Assembly (NCBI GenBank): GCA_963750995.1
Contig: CAVVST010000003.1
Location: forward strand, 186,001 to 250,000
DNA: 64,000 bases
Source: CAVVST01 sp963750995
Lineage (GTDB): Bacteria; Acidobacteriota; Vicinamibacteria; Vicinamibacterales; UBA2999
Direction of reading: 5' to 3'
Shown: positions 53,665-61,277 of the stretch, piece after piece
Layout: the number at the start of each line of letters is the position of its first letter
How positions within the stretch are numbered: the stretch's first letter is position 1
Notes under the pieces: generated by a model
Databases searched by the model: none
Seen by the model: the letters and a program-made list of their open reading frames with translations, nothing else
What the model was told of the DNA's origin: nothing
Made by a program: the position numbers and the translations under genes

Positions 53665-54615
53665 ATGCAGAATCGGGCTTCGATCGTCCTGTTGATCGCG
53701 GTGCTCCTGGCCGGAGTGGCCGTCGTCTCCACGCCTGCCCTCGCTCAGGGACGCGGCGGCGGCGCGGGACGCGGCGGCGGCGCGCCCAGGGTGGCGCCGG
53801 CCCTTCCCCCGGCCGGGCCGATCCCGCGCACTGCGGACGGCAAACCTAACCTCGAAGGCGTCTTCAGCGGCATGGGCTCGGGCCTGACGCACACGGTGAT
53901 TCTCGAGGATCACACCTCGGGGTTCGGCATTCGCGGCGGCAAGAGCCTGATCATCGACCCGCCCGACGGCGTCATCCCGTACCAGCCGTGGGCGCTCGTC
54001 GAGCGGAACAAGCGCCGGGAAGACGTCAATGCCTATGAGGATCCCGTGGGGCACTGCGAGTTCTACGACATCGGACGCCTGCACTCGTTCGCGCAGCGGT
54101 TCATGTACACCGGCGGCAACATCGCGATCGCGGGCCAGGAGCAGATCGTCCGCATCATCGACATGAACCGCAAACAGCACCTGCCCGCGAGCATTCGACT
54201 CTGGAACGGCGACCCGATTGGCCGGTGGGAGGGGGACACGCTGGTCATCGACACGACCAATTTCAACGGCAGGACTCGCATGGCGCTCGGCGGCGACTTC
54301 TACAGCGTGAACGCGCACGTCGTCGAGCGCTACACGATGACCGATTCCAACACCATCACGTGGACGATGACGATCACTGATCCGACGGTGTTTACGCGTC
54401 CGTGGACCTTCACCACCGCGGCGCCGATGACGCGGCAGGTCGAAGGCAGCAACGACTGGAACCGCGCTCTGCGTCTCCTCGACCCGGCGTGGGAACACGA
54501 CTGCCATGAAGGCAACGTGGTGCTGCGGCACATGCGGAACCTGTACGACAAGGCGTATGGCGGCAAGCCGCGCCAGCAGACCATACCGGGATCAGTGCCG
54601 GCCACCGCGCCCTGA
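53665..54615 (+). CDS. Secreted protein of the G-D-T-L-V-x-D family (copy 5)
   Basis: The start ATG at 53665 has AAGGAG upstream and starts a signal peptide (L-L-I-A-V-L-L-A-G-V-A-V-V-S-T-P-A-L-A-Q). A Gly/Arg run follows, then T-A-D-G-K-P-N-L-E-G-V-F, E-D-P-V-G-H-C-E-F, G-R-W-E-G-D-T-L-V-I-D-T-T-N-F-N-G-R-T-R-M, V-N-A-H-V-V-E-R-Y and D-P-A-W-E-H-D-C-H-E-G-N. Fully intact reference copy for the fragment at 42744. Convergent with the lipocalin-like gene at 54646. Confidence 0.85.
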   Translation: MQNRASIVLLIAVLLAGVAVVSTPALAQGRGGGAGRGGGAPRVAPALPPAGPIPRTADGKPNLEGVFSGMGSGLTHTVILEDHTSGFGIRGGKSLIIDPPDGVIPYQPWALVERNKRREDVNAYEDPVGHCEFYDIGRLHSFAQRFMYTGGNIAIAGQEQIVRIIDMNRKQHLPASIRLWNGDPIGRWEGDTLVIDTTNFNGRTRMALGGDFYSVNAHVVERYTMTDSNTITWTMTITDPTVFTRPWTFTTAAPMTRQVEGSNDWNRALRLLDPAWEHDCHEGNVVLRHMRNLYDKAYGGKPRQQTIPGSVPATAP

Positions 54616-54645
54616 CCGACACGCGGGGACGCAACGTCCCAGCGG

Positions 54646-55143
54646 CTACGACCTGTCGTATACGGCCGTCTCGGTATCGGATCCGCCGTCCTGCGTCACG
54701 GTTTTCCTGATCGAGAGCTCTTTGCCGGTCAGGGTCCAGACCTCCCGGAACTCGATCACCGTATCGCCGGCGGGCGAGGAGAACGACCGGCGCGACGTGA
54801 TGATCAGGGTGGCGCCGTCGAACTTGGCCTCGGCGGTTTCCGTGATGCCTTCGGGCGCAGCCACGTTGACGCGGCTGCCATCGAGCTTGTAGACCGCCTT
54901 GAACGGATCCTGGCGAACGCTCGTGCGCTCGACCGTCAGTTCCGTCGGCGTCTGCACGATGACCATCTGGCTGGGAAACGGCACGTCAGCGCCGTTGCCC
55001 GCGATGCGATCGCCGCTCTTGTCGAAGTTGAGGCGCCACGTGCCGGCAATATTCGGCGTCGATTGCGCCAATGCCGCCGGAGCCGTCGAGGCCAGCACCG
55101 CCGCCGCGAAGAGTACCGTCGCCCATGTCCGCCTGTTCTGCAT
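54646..55143 (-). CDS. Secreted lipocalin-like protein
   Basis: A 165-residue protein, signal peptide ending A-A-L-A-Q, then T-P-N-I-A-G-T-W-R-L-N-F-D-K-S-G (lipocalin-like G-x-W start), F-P-S-Q-M-V-I-V-Q-T-P-T-E-L-T-V, and beta-strand repeats to A-V-Y-D-R-S. Intact relative of the deleted gene at 43078. Probably a periplasmic small-molecule-binding beta barrel; the ligand is unknown. Confidence 0.75.
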   Translation of the reverse strand: MQNRRTWATVLFAAAVLASTAPAALAQSTPNIAGTWRLNFDKSGDRIAGNGADVPFPSQMVIVQTPTELTVERTSVRQDPFKAVYKLDGSRVNVAAPEGITETAEAKFDGATLIITSRRSFSSPAGDTVIEFREVWTLTGKELSIRKTVTQDGGSDTETAVYDRS

Positions 55144-55154
55144 GATGGCCAGAG

Positions 55155-55340
55155 TTTACACCCGGTCGTTCGTAACTCGTGGGGTGTCGCCGGGATGTTT
55201 CCGGGCGGGTTTTTCGGCCCCCACCAGGTTGCCGTGGACCAGGAAGGCAACTTCTACACGGCTGAGGTCAATGGGGGGCCTTTTCAAAAAGTACCGGCCG
55301 CGGCGCGGCGCGAACCCCGCGTTGATGCTGGCCCCTACCC
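55155..55340 (+). pseudogene. C-terminal scrap of an NHL-repeat protein
   Basis: Reads G-M-F-P-G-G-F-F-G-P-H-Q-V-A-V-D-Q-E-G-N-F-Y-T-A-E-V-N-G-G, then in another frame F-K-K-Y-R-P-R-R-G-A-N-P-A. This is the usual ending of exported NHL proteins, with one frame change and neither start nor blades before it. Confidence 0.65.
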
Positions 55341-55882
55341 GCGAGCGGCGCTGAAGCCCGAACGCATTGACGCCGCCGCCGTTTGCCGGGACCACCAACG
55401 GCCAGCGCGACAGAAGGTGCCCCGGCGCCGCCACCGGAAAAAATTGACATGGCGTCGATCCAAGTGTATCTATGCCGCGCCTAACCCGTCAGTCCCTCTG
55501 CCCTGCCGCACATGACGGACGCGGCCTCCGTGTGTGTCGCACCGGCAGGCATCTGACGGGGAAATGCTATGAAGTTTTAGCGGCCATCCGCGCGACGGCG
55601 CCGATGCGTGTTCAGGGTCGCAATGTTGTTCCCGGCATGGCGTCCGCGCAGGCCGTGATCGGGGCCGGGCAAGCAAGCGCGCAAAGCCATCGGAGCCAGA
55701 GGGGACGCAAAGCGCGATCTGAGCGGTATCGCTAGGACGAGCGCAATTTCACATGTGGCCTGTCCGATTTAACGGAGAGCTCCAAGGCCTAGGGGGGTGA
55801 AATGTTATCTACATCCCAGTGGGCAAAAAGAGTCAGCTTCACCGAAAGGTGGATGCGTCCGTCCCGCAAGAAGAATCAATCT
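55341..55882. other. Intergenic stretch of about 540 bp before the amidase gene
   Basis: No gene is supported. It holds a scrap resembling the signal-peptide coding end of the receptors (55633-55665, GCGTCCGCGCAGGCCGTGAT) and the riboswitch candidate at 55668-55750. An ATG at 55802 with AGGGGGG upstream is in frame with the amidase and could be its start. Confidence 0.5.
55668..55750 (+). ncRNA. Candidate c-di-GMP-I (GEMM) riboswitch
   Basis: Contains the signature GGGACGCAAAGC at 55702-55713 preceded by GCAAAGCC at 55681-55688. Pairing of GCG(C) before the first AAA with GCG after the second AAA gives the expected P2-type internal loop. A second hairpin follows (AGCG-GTAT-CGCT). Weak points: the expected GNRA loop is not seen and the 3' half fits the consensus poorly. 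It lies about 130 bp upstream of the exported amidase. Confidence 0.4.
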
Positions 55883-57451
55883 ATGAATAGGGGAACAATG
55901 CAGACAATGGCGGCGTTGGGCGGACTGGTTATCGTCTTGATTCTCCTGCCACCGCAACCCTTGCAAAGCCAGGACGAGTCTTTCCCGGTGATGGAGACGA
56001 CGATCACGGATGTACACAATGCGTACAAATCCAGGAGGTTGACTGCCCGGCAGCTCGTTCAGATGTACCTGGATCGGATTGACGCCTACGACAAGAACGG
56101 GCCGATGATCAACTCGGTCATCAACATCAATCCGAAGGCGCTGGAGGAAGCCGACAAGCTTGATGCAGCGATGAGGTCTGGGTTCGTCGGTCCCTTGCAC
56201 GGAATCCCCGTCGTGCTCAAGGACATGATCGACGTGGCCGGGTTGCCGACGACGTACGGTTCGTCGATCATGAAGAATTTTGTACCCACCAAGGACGCGT
56301 TTGTCGTGGAGAAGCTAAAGAAGGCGGGTGCGATCATTCTGGCCAAGGTCACTCTGGGTGAGTTCGCCGGAGGAGACACTTATGGTTCGTTGTTTGGCGA
56401 GACCCGCAATCCTTATGATCCATTGCGTACCGTCGGCGGTTCCTCCGGTGGCACGGGCGCGAGTGTGGCGGCGAACTTCAGCACGATTGGCATCGGCCAG
56501 GAGGGCTTTGCTTCTATCAGCCGGCCGGCCGCCTGGAACAACATCGTCGGCCTCAGGCCGACTCCAGGCCTGGTCAGTGGTGGCGGATTGGGACCGATGA
56601 CGCGCACGGTGACGGATCTCGCCACCGTGCTGGATGTGATTGCCGGCTATGACCCGGAGAGCCCGGAGACGGCGCTGGGCGTCACACAGGTTCCGGAGAG
56701 TTACACCAAGTTTCTGGACGCGAACGGCCTGAAGGGTGCGCGCATCGGAGTCCTGCGCGAGCCAATGGGATATTTCAGTGACCCGCAGTCAGCGGACTTC
56801 AAAACTGTTACCGGTGTCTTCGACAAAGCCGTTGCCGAACTGAAGGCCGCCGGCGCCGACGTCGTGGATCCCATAGTGATTCCTCACTTGAACGCTCTCC
56901 TGGCCAAGAGACGTCAGGGCGGCGGAAGACCTTCAGGCATGAGAACGGGCAGCAGGGCGGCCCAGGAACGCAACGACGAGATCAGGCGGTATCTCGGTCA
57001 GATACCGAACTCCCCGTATAAAACAATGCAGGAGGCTCAGAACGGGCCGGAAAGACGCAGCAAGGGAACGGTGGGCTTTGACGGGGACTACGCCGACTAT
57101 CGTGTCGCGCAGGATGATTTGCTGATCAACACCTTGAAGGTGATGGCAGACCATAAATTAGACGCCATTGTTCACAAGACCGTCGAGCATACGGCGACCT
57201 TGATCCGGGACTACACCAATCCGCCGTACTCGAACATGAAAGGCACTACTCATCTGAGCACATTCCTGGGTCCTATCGCGACGGTCACGGTGCCGGCAGG
57301 ATTTACACCGGAAGGACTGCCGGTAGGGATTACCTTCTTCGGCCGCGCGTATAGCGAGGCAACAATGATCAAGCTGGCCTATGCCTACGAGCAGTCCACT
57401 CATCATCGGAAGCCCCCAAAAACCACGCCGGCACTTTTGGCCAGGCCGTGA
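55883..57451 (+). CDS. Exported amidase-signature enzyme
   Basis: The start at 55883 (M-N-R-G-T-M-Q-T) gives a normal signal peptide cut near L-Q-S-Q; 55802 and 55898 are alternatives. The amidase-signature triad is readable: Lys in V-V-L-K-D-M-I-D, Ser in the G-G-S-S-G-G-T-G-A-S motif and the second Ser in G-F-A-S-I-S-R-P-A-A. The family hydrolyses amides, including peptide amides and nitrile-derived amides. At 522 residues the length is usual. Base composition looks lower in GC than its neighbours, and it has its own upstream riboswitch candidate, so it may be a recent arrival. It ends 13 bp before receptor copy 4. Confidence 0.88.
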   Translation: MNRGTMQTMAALGGLVIVLILLPPQPLQSQDESFPVMETTITDVHNAYKSRRLTARQLVQMYLDRIDAYDKNGPMINSVININPKALEEADKLDAAMRSGFVGPLHGIPVVLKDMIDVAGLPTTYGSSIMKNFVPTKDAFVVEKLKKAGAIILAKVTLGEFAGGDTYGSLFGETRNPYDPLRTVGGSSGGTGASVAANFSTIGIGQEGFASISRPAAWNNIVGLRPTPGLVSGGGLGPMTRTVTDLATVLDVIAGYDPESPETALGVTQVPESYTKFLDANGLKGARIGVLREPMGYFSDPQSADFKTVTGVFDKAVAELKAAGADVVDPIVIPHLNALLAKRRQGGGRPSGMRTGSRAAQERNDEIRRYLGQIPNSPYKTMQEAQNGPERRSKGTVGFDGDYADYRVAQDDLLINTLKVMADHKLDAIVHKTVEHTATLIRDYTNPPYSNMKGTTHLSTFLGPIATVTVPAGFTPEGLPVGITFFGRAYSEATMIKLAYAYEQSTHHRKPPKTTPALLARP

Positions 57452-57464
57452 CACGGAGGGAATC

Positions 57465-60407
57465 GTGCTGAGCATTGGCAAGATTGGATTGGTCTTCGGG
57501 TTCGCGGTGTTGTTGCCGGTCGTGGCGTCCGCGCAGGCGACGATCAGCGGCGTGGTGAGAGACGCGTCGGGCTCTGTGCTTCCCGGCGTCACGGTCGAAG
57601 CGGCGAGTCCGGCGCTGATTGAAAAAGTCCGGACGGCCGTGACGGACGGCACCGGACAGTACGCGATCGAGAATCTGCGGCCCGGGCTGTACACGGTGAC
57701 GTTCACGTTGCCGGGTTTCGCGGTCGTGCAGCGGGAAGGAGTCGAGCTGTCGGGGAGCTTCACCGCTCGCATCAATGCCGACCTGCGCGTGGGCGGGATC
57801 GAAGAAACCATCACGGTCACTGGAGAGTCACCGGTGGTTGACGTGCAGAGCACACGGCAGCAGCGGGTGCTGGATCGTGAGGTCCTCGATGCGCTACCCA
57901 GTTCAGGACTCAGAACTGCTCTGGGCGTGCTGATCCCGAGCGTCGATTTCCGGCGGCAGGATGTCGGTGGGGCGGGGGTGAGGGCCGTGACCGGAAACAT
58001 GACCGCCCATGGCGCCAGGTCGGAAGATGCCGGGACGACCTTGCATGGAGTGTCGATTGCCACGTTCAGTACCGGCGCCGCGACCGCGACCATCTTCTTG
58101 AATCCGATGGGCCTTCAGGAAGTGACCATTGACACCGGGTCGAACAATGCCGAGCTGCACGCGGGAGGTGTCCGCTCCAATTACACCCTTCGCGAAGGGG
58201 GCAACACGTTCAACGGGGTCATTTTTGGCGCCTACGCACCCGGCAAGTTGCAGACCGACAACCTGACCGACGACCTGCTCGCCCGCGGACTGAGCACGCC
58301 GAACAGCATTAAAGCGAACTGGGACATCAATCCCGCCTTCGGCGGCCCGATTCTGCGCGACAAGATCTGGTTTTTCGCGGCGGCGCGGTACAACGTGACC
58401 GCCGACTACGTGGCCGGACTGTACTGGAATCGCAACACCAACAATCCCAATGCCTGGACGTACGAACCCGATACCAGCCGCCGGGTATGGAACGAGCAGA
58501 AGCAGCCGGACACGCAGCTTCGCCTCAGCTGGCAGGCGACCCCCCGGCACAAGCTGGGGTTCACTTGGTACGACACTACCTATTGCTTCTGCCCGACCGA
58601 CGCTTCGCTCACGCGCTCCTGGGAAGCCGGCGTCGGCCAAGACTACCCGCTGCAGCGCCTGGTCGCCGGCGACTGGACGTTTCCGGCCACCAACCGCATG
58701 CTCTTCGAGGGGAACGGGCAGGTCTACAAGTCGGAAAGCAACCGTTCGCCCTGGAATGGTCTGGCTGCGGGGATGATCCCGGTGCAGGAGCAGTCGACGG
58801 GCATGTTTTATCGCGCCGGCGACCAGTACCGGATCCAGCCTCAGAGCATTTACACGCTCCGAGGCGCCTTCTCGTACGTGACCGGTGCGCACGCGTTCAA
58901 GGTCGGAGCCGCCAACAAGAGCGGTGGCACCGACCTGGCCGATTACGACCTCGTGCCGGTGAGCTATCGCTTTAGAAACGCGGTACCCAACCGCATCACC
59001 CAGCGTGCTCTGGGGGGATGGAGTGCAGACGTCGATGCCGATCTGGGACTCTACGTCCAGGACCGCTGGACGCTCAGCAACCTGACGCTGAATTACGGGC
59101 TGCGGTACGACTTCTTCAGCAACAGCTACCCAGAACAGCACATCGGTCCGACGACCCTCGCGCCGACGCGGAACATCACCTTCCCTGCGCAGGATGGCTG
59201 GACCCTTCACGACCTGTCGCCGAGGCTCGGGGCTGTGTACGACCTCACCGGCACGGGGAAGACCGCGCTCAAGGCGAGTCTGAATCGCTACGTGATCGCC
59301 ATGGGGCCGGATGTCAGCTTCATCCAGCTCGCCAACCCGTCGCGCAATCTGGTCACATCGGCGACCCGGACGTGGACGGACGCCAACCGCAATTACGTCC
59401 CCGAGTGCGATCTCCTCAACGTCAGATCGAACGGGGAGTGCGGCGCGCTGTCCAACGAGAACTTCGGCACCGTAGTCACGAACCTGACCTACGACGAAGA
59501 GACGCTGACCGGATGGGGCAAGCGGAATTTCAACTGGGAGGTCTCGGCGGGTGTGCAGCAGGAGTTGTTGCCGCTGGTCTCCGCGGAGATCAATTACTTC
59601 CGCCGCTGGTACGGCAACTTCGTCATCGTCGACAATCTCGCGGTGGGGCCGGCGGACTTCGATCGGTTCGTCATCACCGCGCCGCAGGATCCACGGCTGC
59701 CCGGCGGCGGCGGCTACCAGGTGGAAGGGTATGACATCAAGCCGGCGAAATTCGGCGTCGCGGCGCAGCCGTACGTGACGCTCTCGCGCAAGTACGGGCA
59801 GCAGCAGGACTACTGGCAGGGCATGGACTTCATCGTGAACGCGCGGCCGCGTCCTGGCGTGATGTTCCAGGGCGGCCTGAGCACGGGACGGCGCGTGGAA
59901 GACAACTGCGACGTCATAACGAAGGTGGACAACCCGAGCGCCTTGTATTGCCACCGCACCGAGCCGTGGCTCACCCAGGTCAAGGGATACGGCTCGTACA
60001 CAATTCCGCGGGTGGACGTGCAGTTCAGCGGGACCTACCAGACCAAGCCGGGCCCGCTGGTCCTGGCCATCTATACAGCGACCAACGCCGAAGTGGCGCC
60101 GAGTCTTGGCCGCAATCTGGCGGGCGCCGCACCGAACGTCGACATGCACCTCGTCTCGCCTGGCCCGTACACGACCACCAACGGCGGATCAGGGGAGATG
60201 TACGGAGAACGGCTCCACCAGGTCGACCTGCGCGTCTCGAAGCATCTGAGCGTCGCCGGCACACGCACGCGGCTGAACGTCGATATCTACAACGCCCTCA
60301 ACTCGAGCGCGGTGCTGTCGCAGAACAACACCTTTGGCGCCTGGCAGACTCCGCTCGAGATCCTGGTGGCCCGGTTCTACAAGTTCAGCCTGCAGTTTGA
60401 CTTCTAG
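57465..60407 (+). CDS. TonB-dependent receptor, Oar type (copy 4)
   Basis: The start GTG at 57465 with GGAGG upstream matches copy 3. Signal peptide (V-F-G-F-A-V-L-L-P-V-V-A-S-A-Q), regulatory-like domain (I-S-G-V-V-R-D-A-S-G-S-V-L-P-G-V), plug (T-V-T-G-E-S-P-V-V-D-V), then a complete barrel ending L-Q-F-D-F. About 980 residues, no frameshift. It is the intact twin of copy 3 (43509-46455) and the reference for its frameshift. It follows the amidase closely (13 bp), so the two may share a transcript. Confidence 0.92.
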   Translation: MLSIGKIGLVFGFAVLLPVVASAQATISGVVRDASGSVLPGVTVEAASPALIEKVRTAVTDGTGQYAIENLRPGLYTVTFTLPGFAVVQREGVELSGSFTARINADLRVGGIEETITVTGESPVVDVQSTRQQRVLDREVLDALPSSGLRTALGVLIPSVDFRRQDVGGAGVRAVTGNMTAHGARSEDAGTTLHGVSIATFSTGAATATIFLNPMGLQEVTIDTGSNNAELHAGGVRSNYTLREGGNTFNGVIFGAYAPGKLQTDNLTDDLLARGLSTPNSIKANWDINPAFGGPILRDKIWFFAAARYNVTADYVAGLYWNRNTNNPNAWTYEPDTSRRVWNEQKQPDTQLRLSWQATPRHKLGFTWYDTTYCFCPTDASLTRSWEAGVGQDYPLQRLVAGDWTFPATNRMLFEGNGQVYKSESNRSPWNGLAAGMIPVQEQSTGMFYRAGDQYRIQPQSIYTLRGAFSYVTGAHAFKVGAANKSGGTDLADYDLVPVSYRFRNAVPNRITQRALGGWSADVDADLGLYVQDRWTLSNLTLNYGLRYDFFSNSYPEQHIGPTTLAPTRNITFPAQDGWTLHDLSPRLGAVYDLTGTGKTALKASLNRYVIAMGPDVSFIQLANPSRNLVTSATRTWTDANRNYVPECDLLNVRSNGECGALSNENFGTVVTNLTYDEETLTGWGKRNFNWEVSAGVQQELLPLVSAEINYFRRWYGNFVIVDNLAVGPADFDRFVITAPQDPRLPGGGGYQVEGYDIKPAKFGVAAQPYVTLSRKYGQQQDYWQGMDFIVNARPRPGVMFQGGLSTGRRVEDNCDVITKVDNPSALYCHRTEPWLTQVKGYGSYTIPRVDVQFSGTYQTKPGPLVLAIYTATNAEVAPSLGRNLAGAAPNVDMHLVSPGPYTTTNGGSGEMYGERLHQVDLRVSKHLSVAGTRTRLNVDIYNALNSSAVLSQNNTFGAWQTPLEILVARFYKFSLQFDF

Positions 60408-60736
60408 AATGTCTGGCGGCGGGAGGGCCCAGCGGCCTTTCCCGCCGCCCGTCCGCCAACCTCGTTAGCAATCCACTCTTCGTTCATCTGGTCGCAGTAG
60501 TGGTGCGACTCCATCTGCATGTTTGGGTCGTCCTTCGCGGCGTGGAAACCGTTCAGGTAGGTGGAAATCTTTTCGATGGGAGCCTTGCTCTGAAGCAGGT
60601 TTGCGCCGGTCTCGAGGGTCGCGGTCGTCACCGCACGGTCCTCACCGGGCTCGTCCGCCTGCGGTTCTGTGTTGCCACCACGGCATGCGACCGCGAGCAA
60701 CGTCATCAGCAGGGGGGTGCACTTGAGGATCGACAT
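60404..60736 (-). CDS. DUF1264 (oil-body-associated-like) lipoprotein, C-terminally truncated
   Basis: The start at 60736 (M-S-I-L-K-C-T-P). A signal with a lipobox-like L-A-V-A-C. The mature part carries I-E-K-I-S-T-Y-L-N-G-F-H and M-E-S-H-H-Y-C-D-Q-M-N-E-E, the first half of the DUF1264/OBAP domain. The normal continuation (Q-C-V-x-x-D and about 100 more residues) is absent. After N-E-E the frame runs on as unrelated basic sequence to a stop that overlaps the receptor's stop by 4 bp. Probably a fragment. Confidence 0.65.
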   Translation of the reverse strand: MSILKCTPLLMTLLAVACRGGNTEPQADEPGEDRAVTTATLETGANLLQSKAPIEKISTYLNGFHAAKDDPNMQMESHHYCDQMNEEWIANEVGGRAAGKAAGPSRRQTF

Positions 60737-60894
60737 GACGGCCTCCGCGGTGTTTCTTAGCACGCGGTGCGCCATTCCGAATCCGGTTGAAACTTGCCAT
60801 CATTAACTGTCGGCGGCACATGCGGGATGGGCGCGCTTGGGTTCTGAACGTCTAGCCGTCTGCCTCAGGGGACCGTCGCGGGCATCCCGCGAGC

Positions 60895-61266
60895 CTACGG
60901 CTGGAGCAGCGGGATGCTCTCGATCGGCCGCGGCATGGGACGCGACTGTAGATACGCGTGAATGTGCCCGAGCTGCTCGTCTGAGACGACCCTCTCCGGA
61001 TAGTTCGGCATCCGCTCCGGCGGTCGCCGAACGTATGTCGTGAACGCCGCGCGGGGAAGCGGTCGCGGGGCGATTCTCGGCGCGGCGCCCCCTTGGCCCT
61101 CGTAGCCATGGCACGTCCAGCAGCCCAAGCTGACGAACAGCTTCTTGCCGGCGTCGGCGTCGCCGGCCGGCGTCGTTTGCGCTGGCGTTTGCGCTGGCGT
61201 CTGGGCCGCGGCGCCTGCCGCCGCGAGCACGAGCACCGCGAGCAACATCAACATCCAGGTCTTCAT
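60895..61266 (-). CDS. Monoheme cytochrome c, partner of ThDP enzyme copy 2
   Basis: The start at 61266 (M-K-T-W-M-L-M-L-L). Signal peptide, then a short T-P-A-Q repeat, and one heme site C-W-T-C-H-G near residue 51. A likely distal Met lies in P-E-R-M-P-N-Y (about residue 86), as in class I cytochromes c. 123 residues, periplasmic. The gene is 11 bp after the ThDP gene and clearly in the same operon, repeating the arrangement at 48732-51352. Confidence 0.87.
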   Translation of the reverse strand: MKTWMLMLLAVLVLAAAGAAAQTPAQTPAQTTPAGDADAGKKLFVSLGCWTCHGYEGQGGAAPRIAPRPLPRAAFTTYVRRPPERMPNYPERVVSDEQLGHIHAYLQSRPMPRPIESIPLLQP

Positions 61267-61277
61267 GCCGTGACCTC

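Noticed and set aside
57903..60149. 748-residue minus-strand ORF
   Set aside because: Lies wholly inside receptor copy 4, antisense. Its His/Arg/Val-rich composition is typical of a shadow frame in GC-rich DNA.
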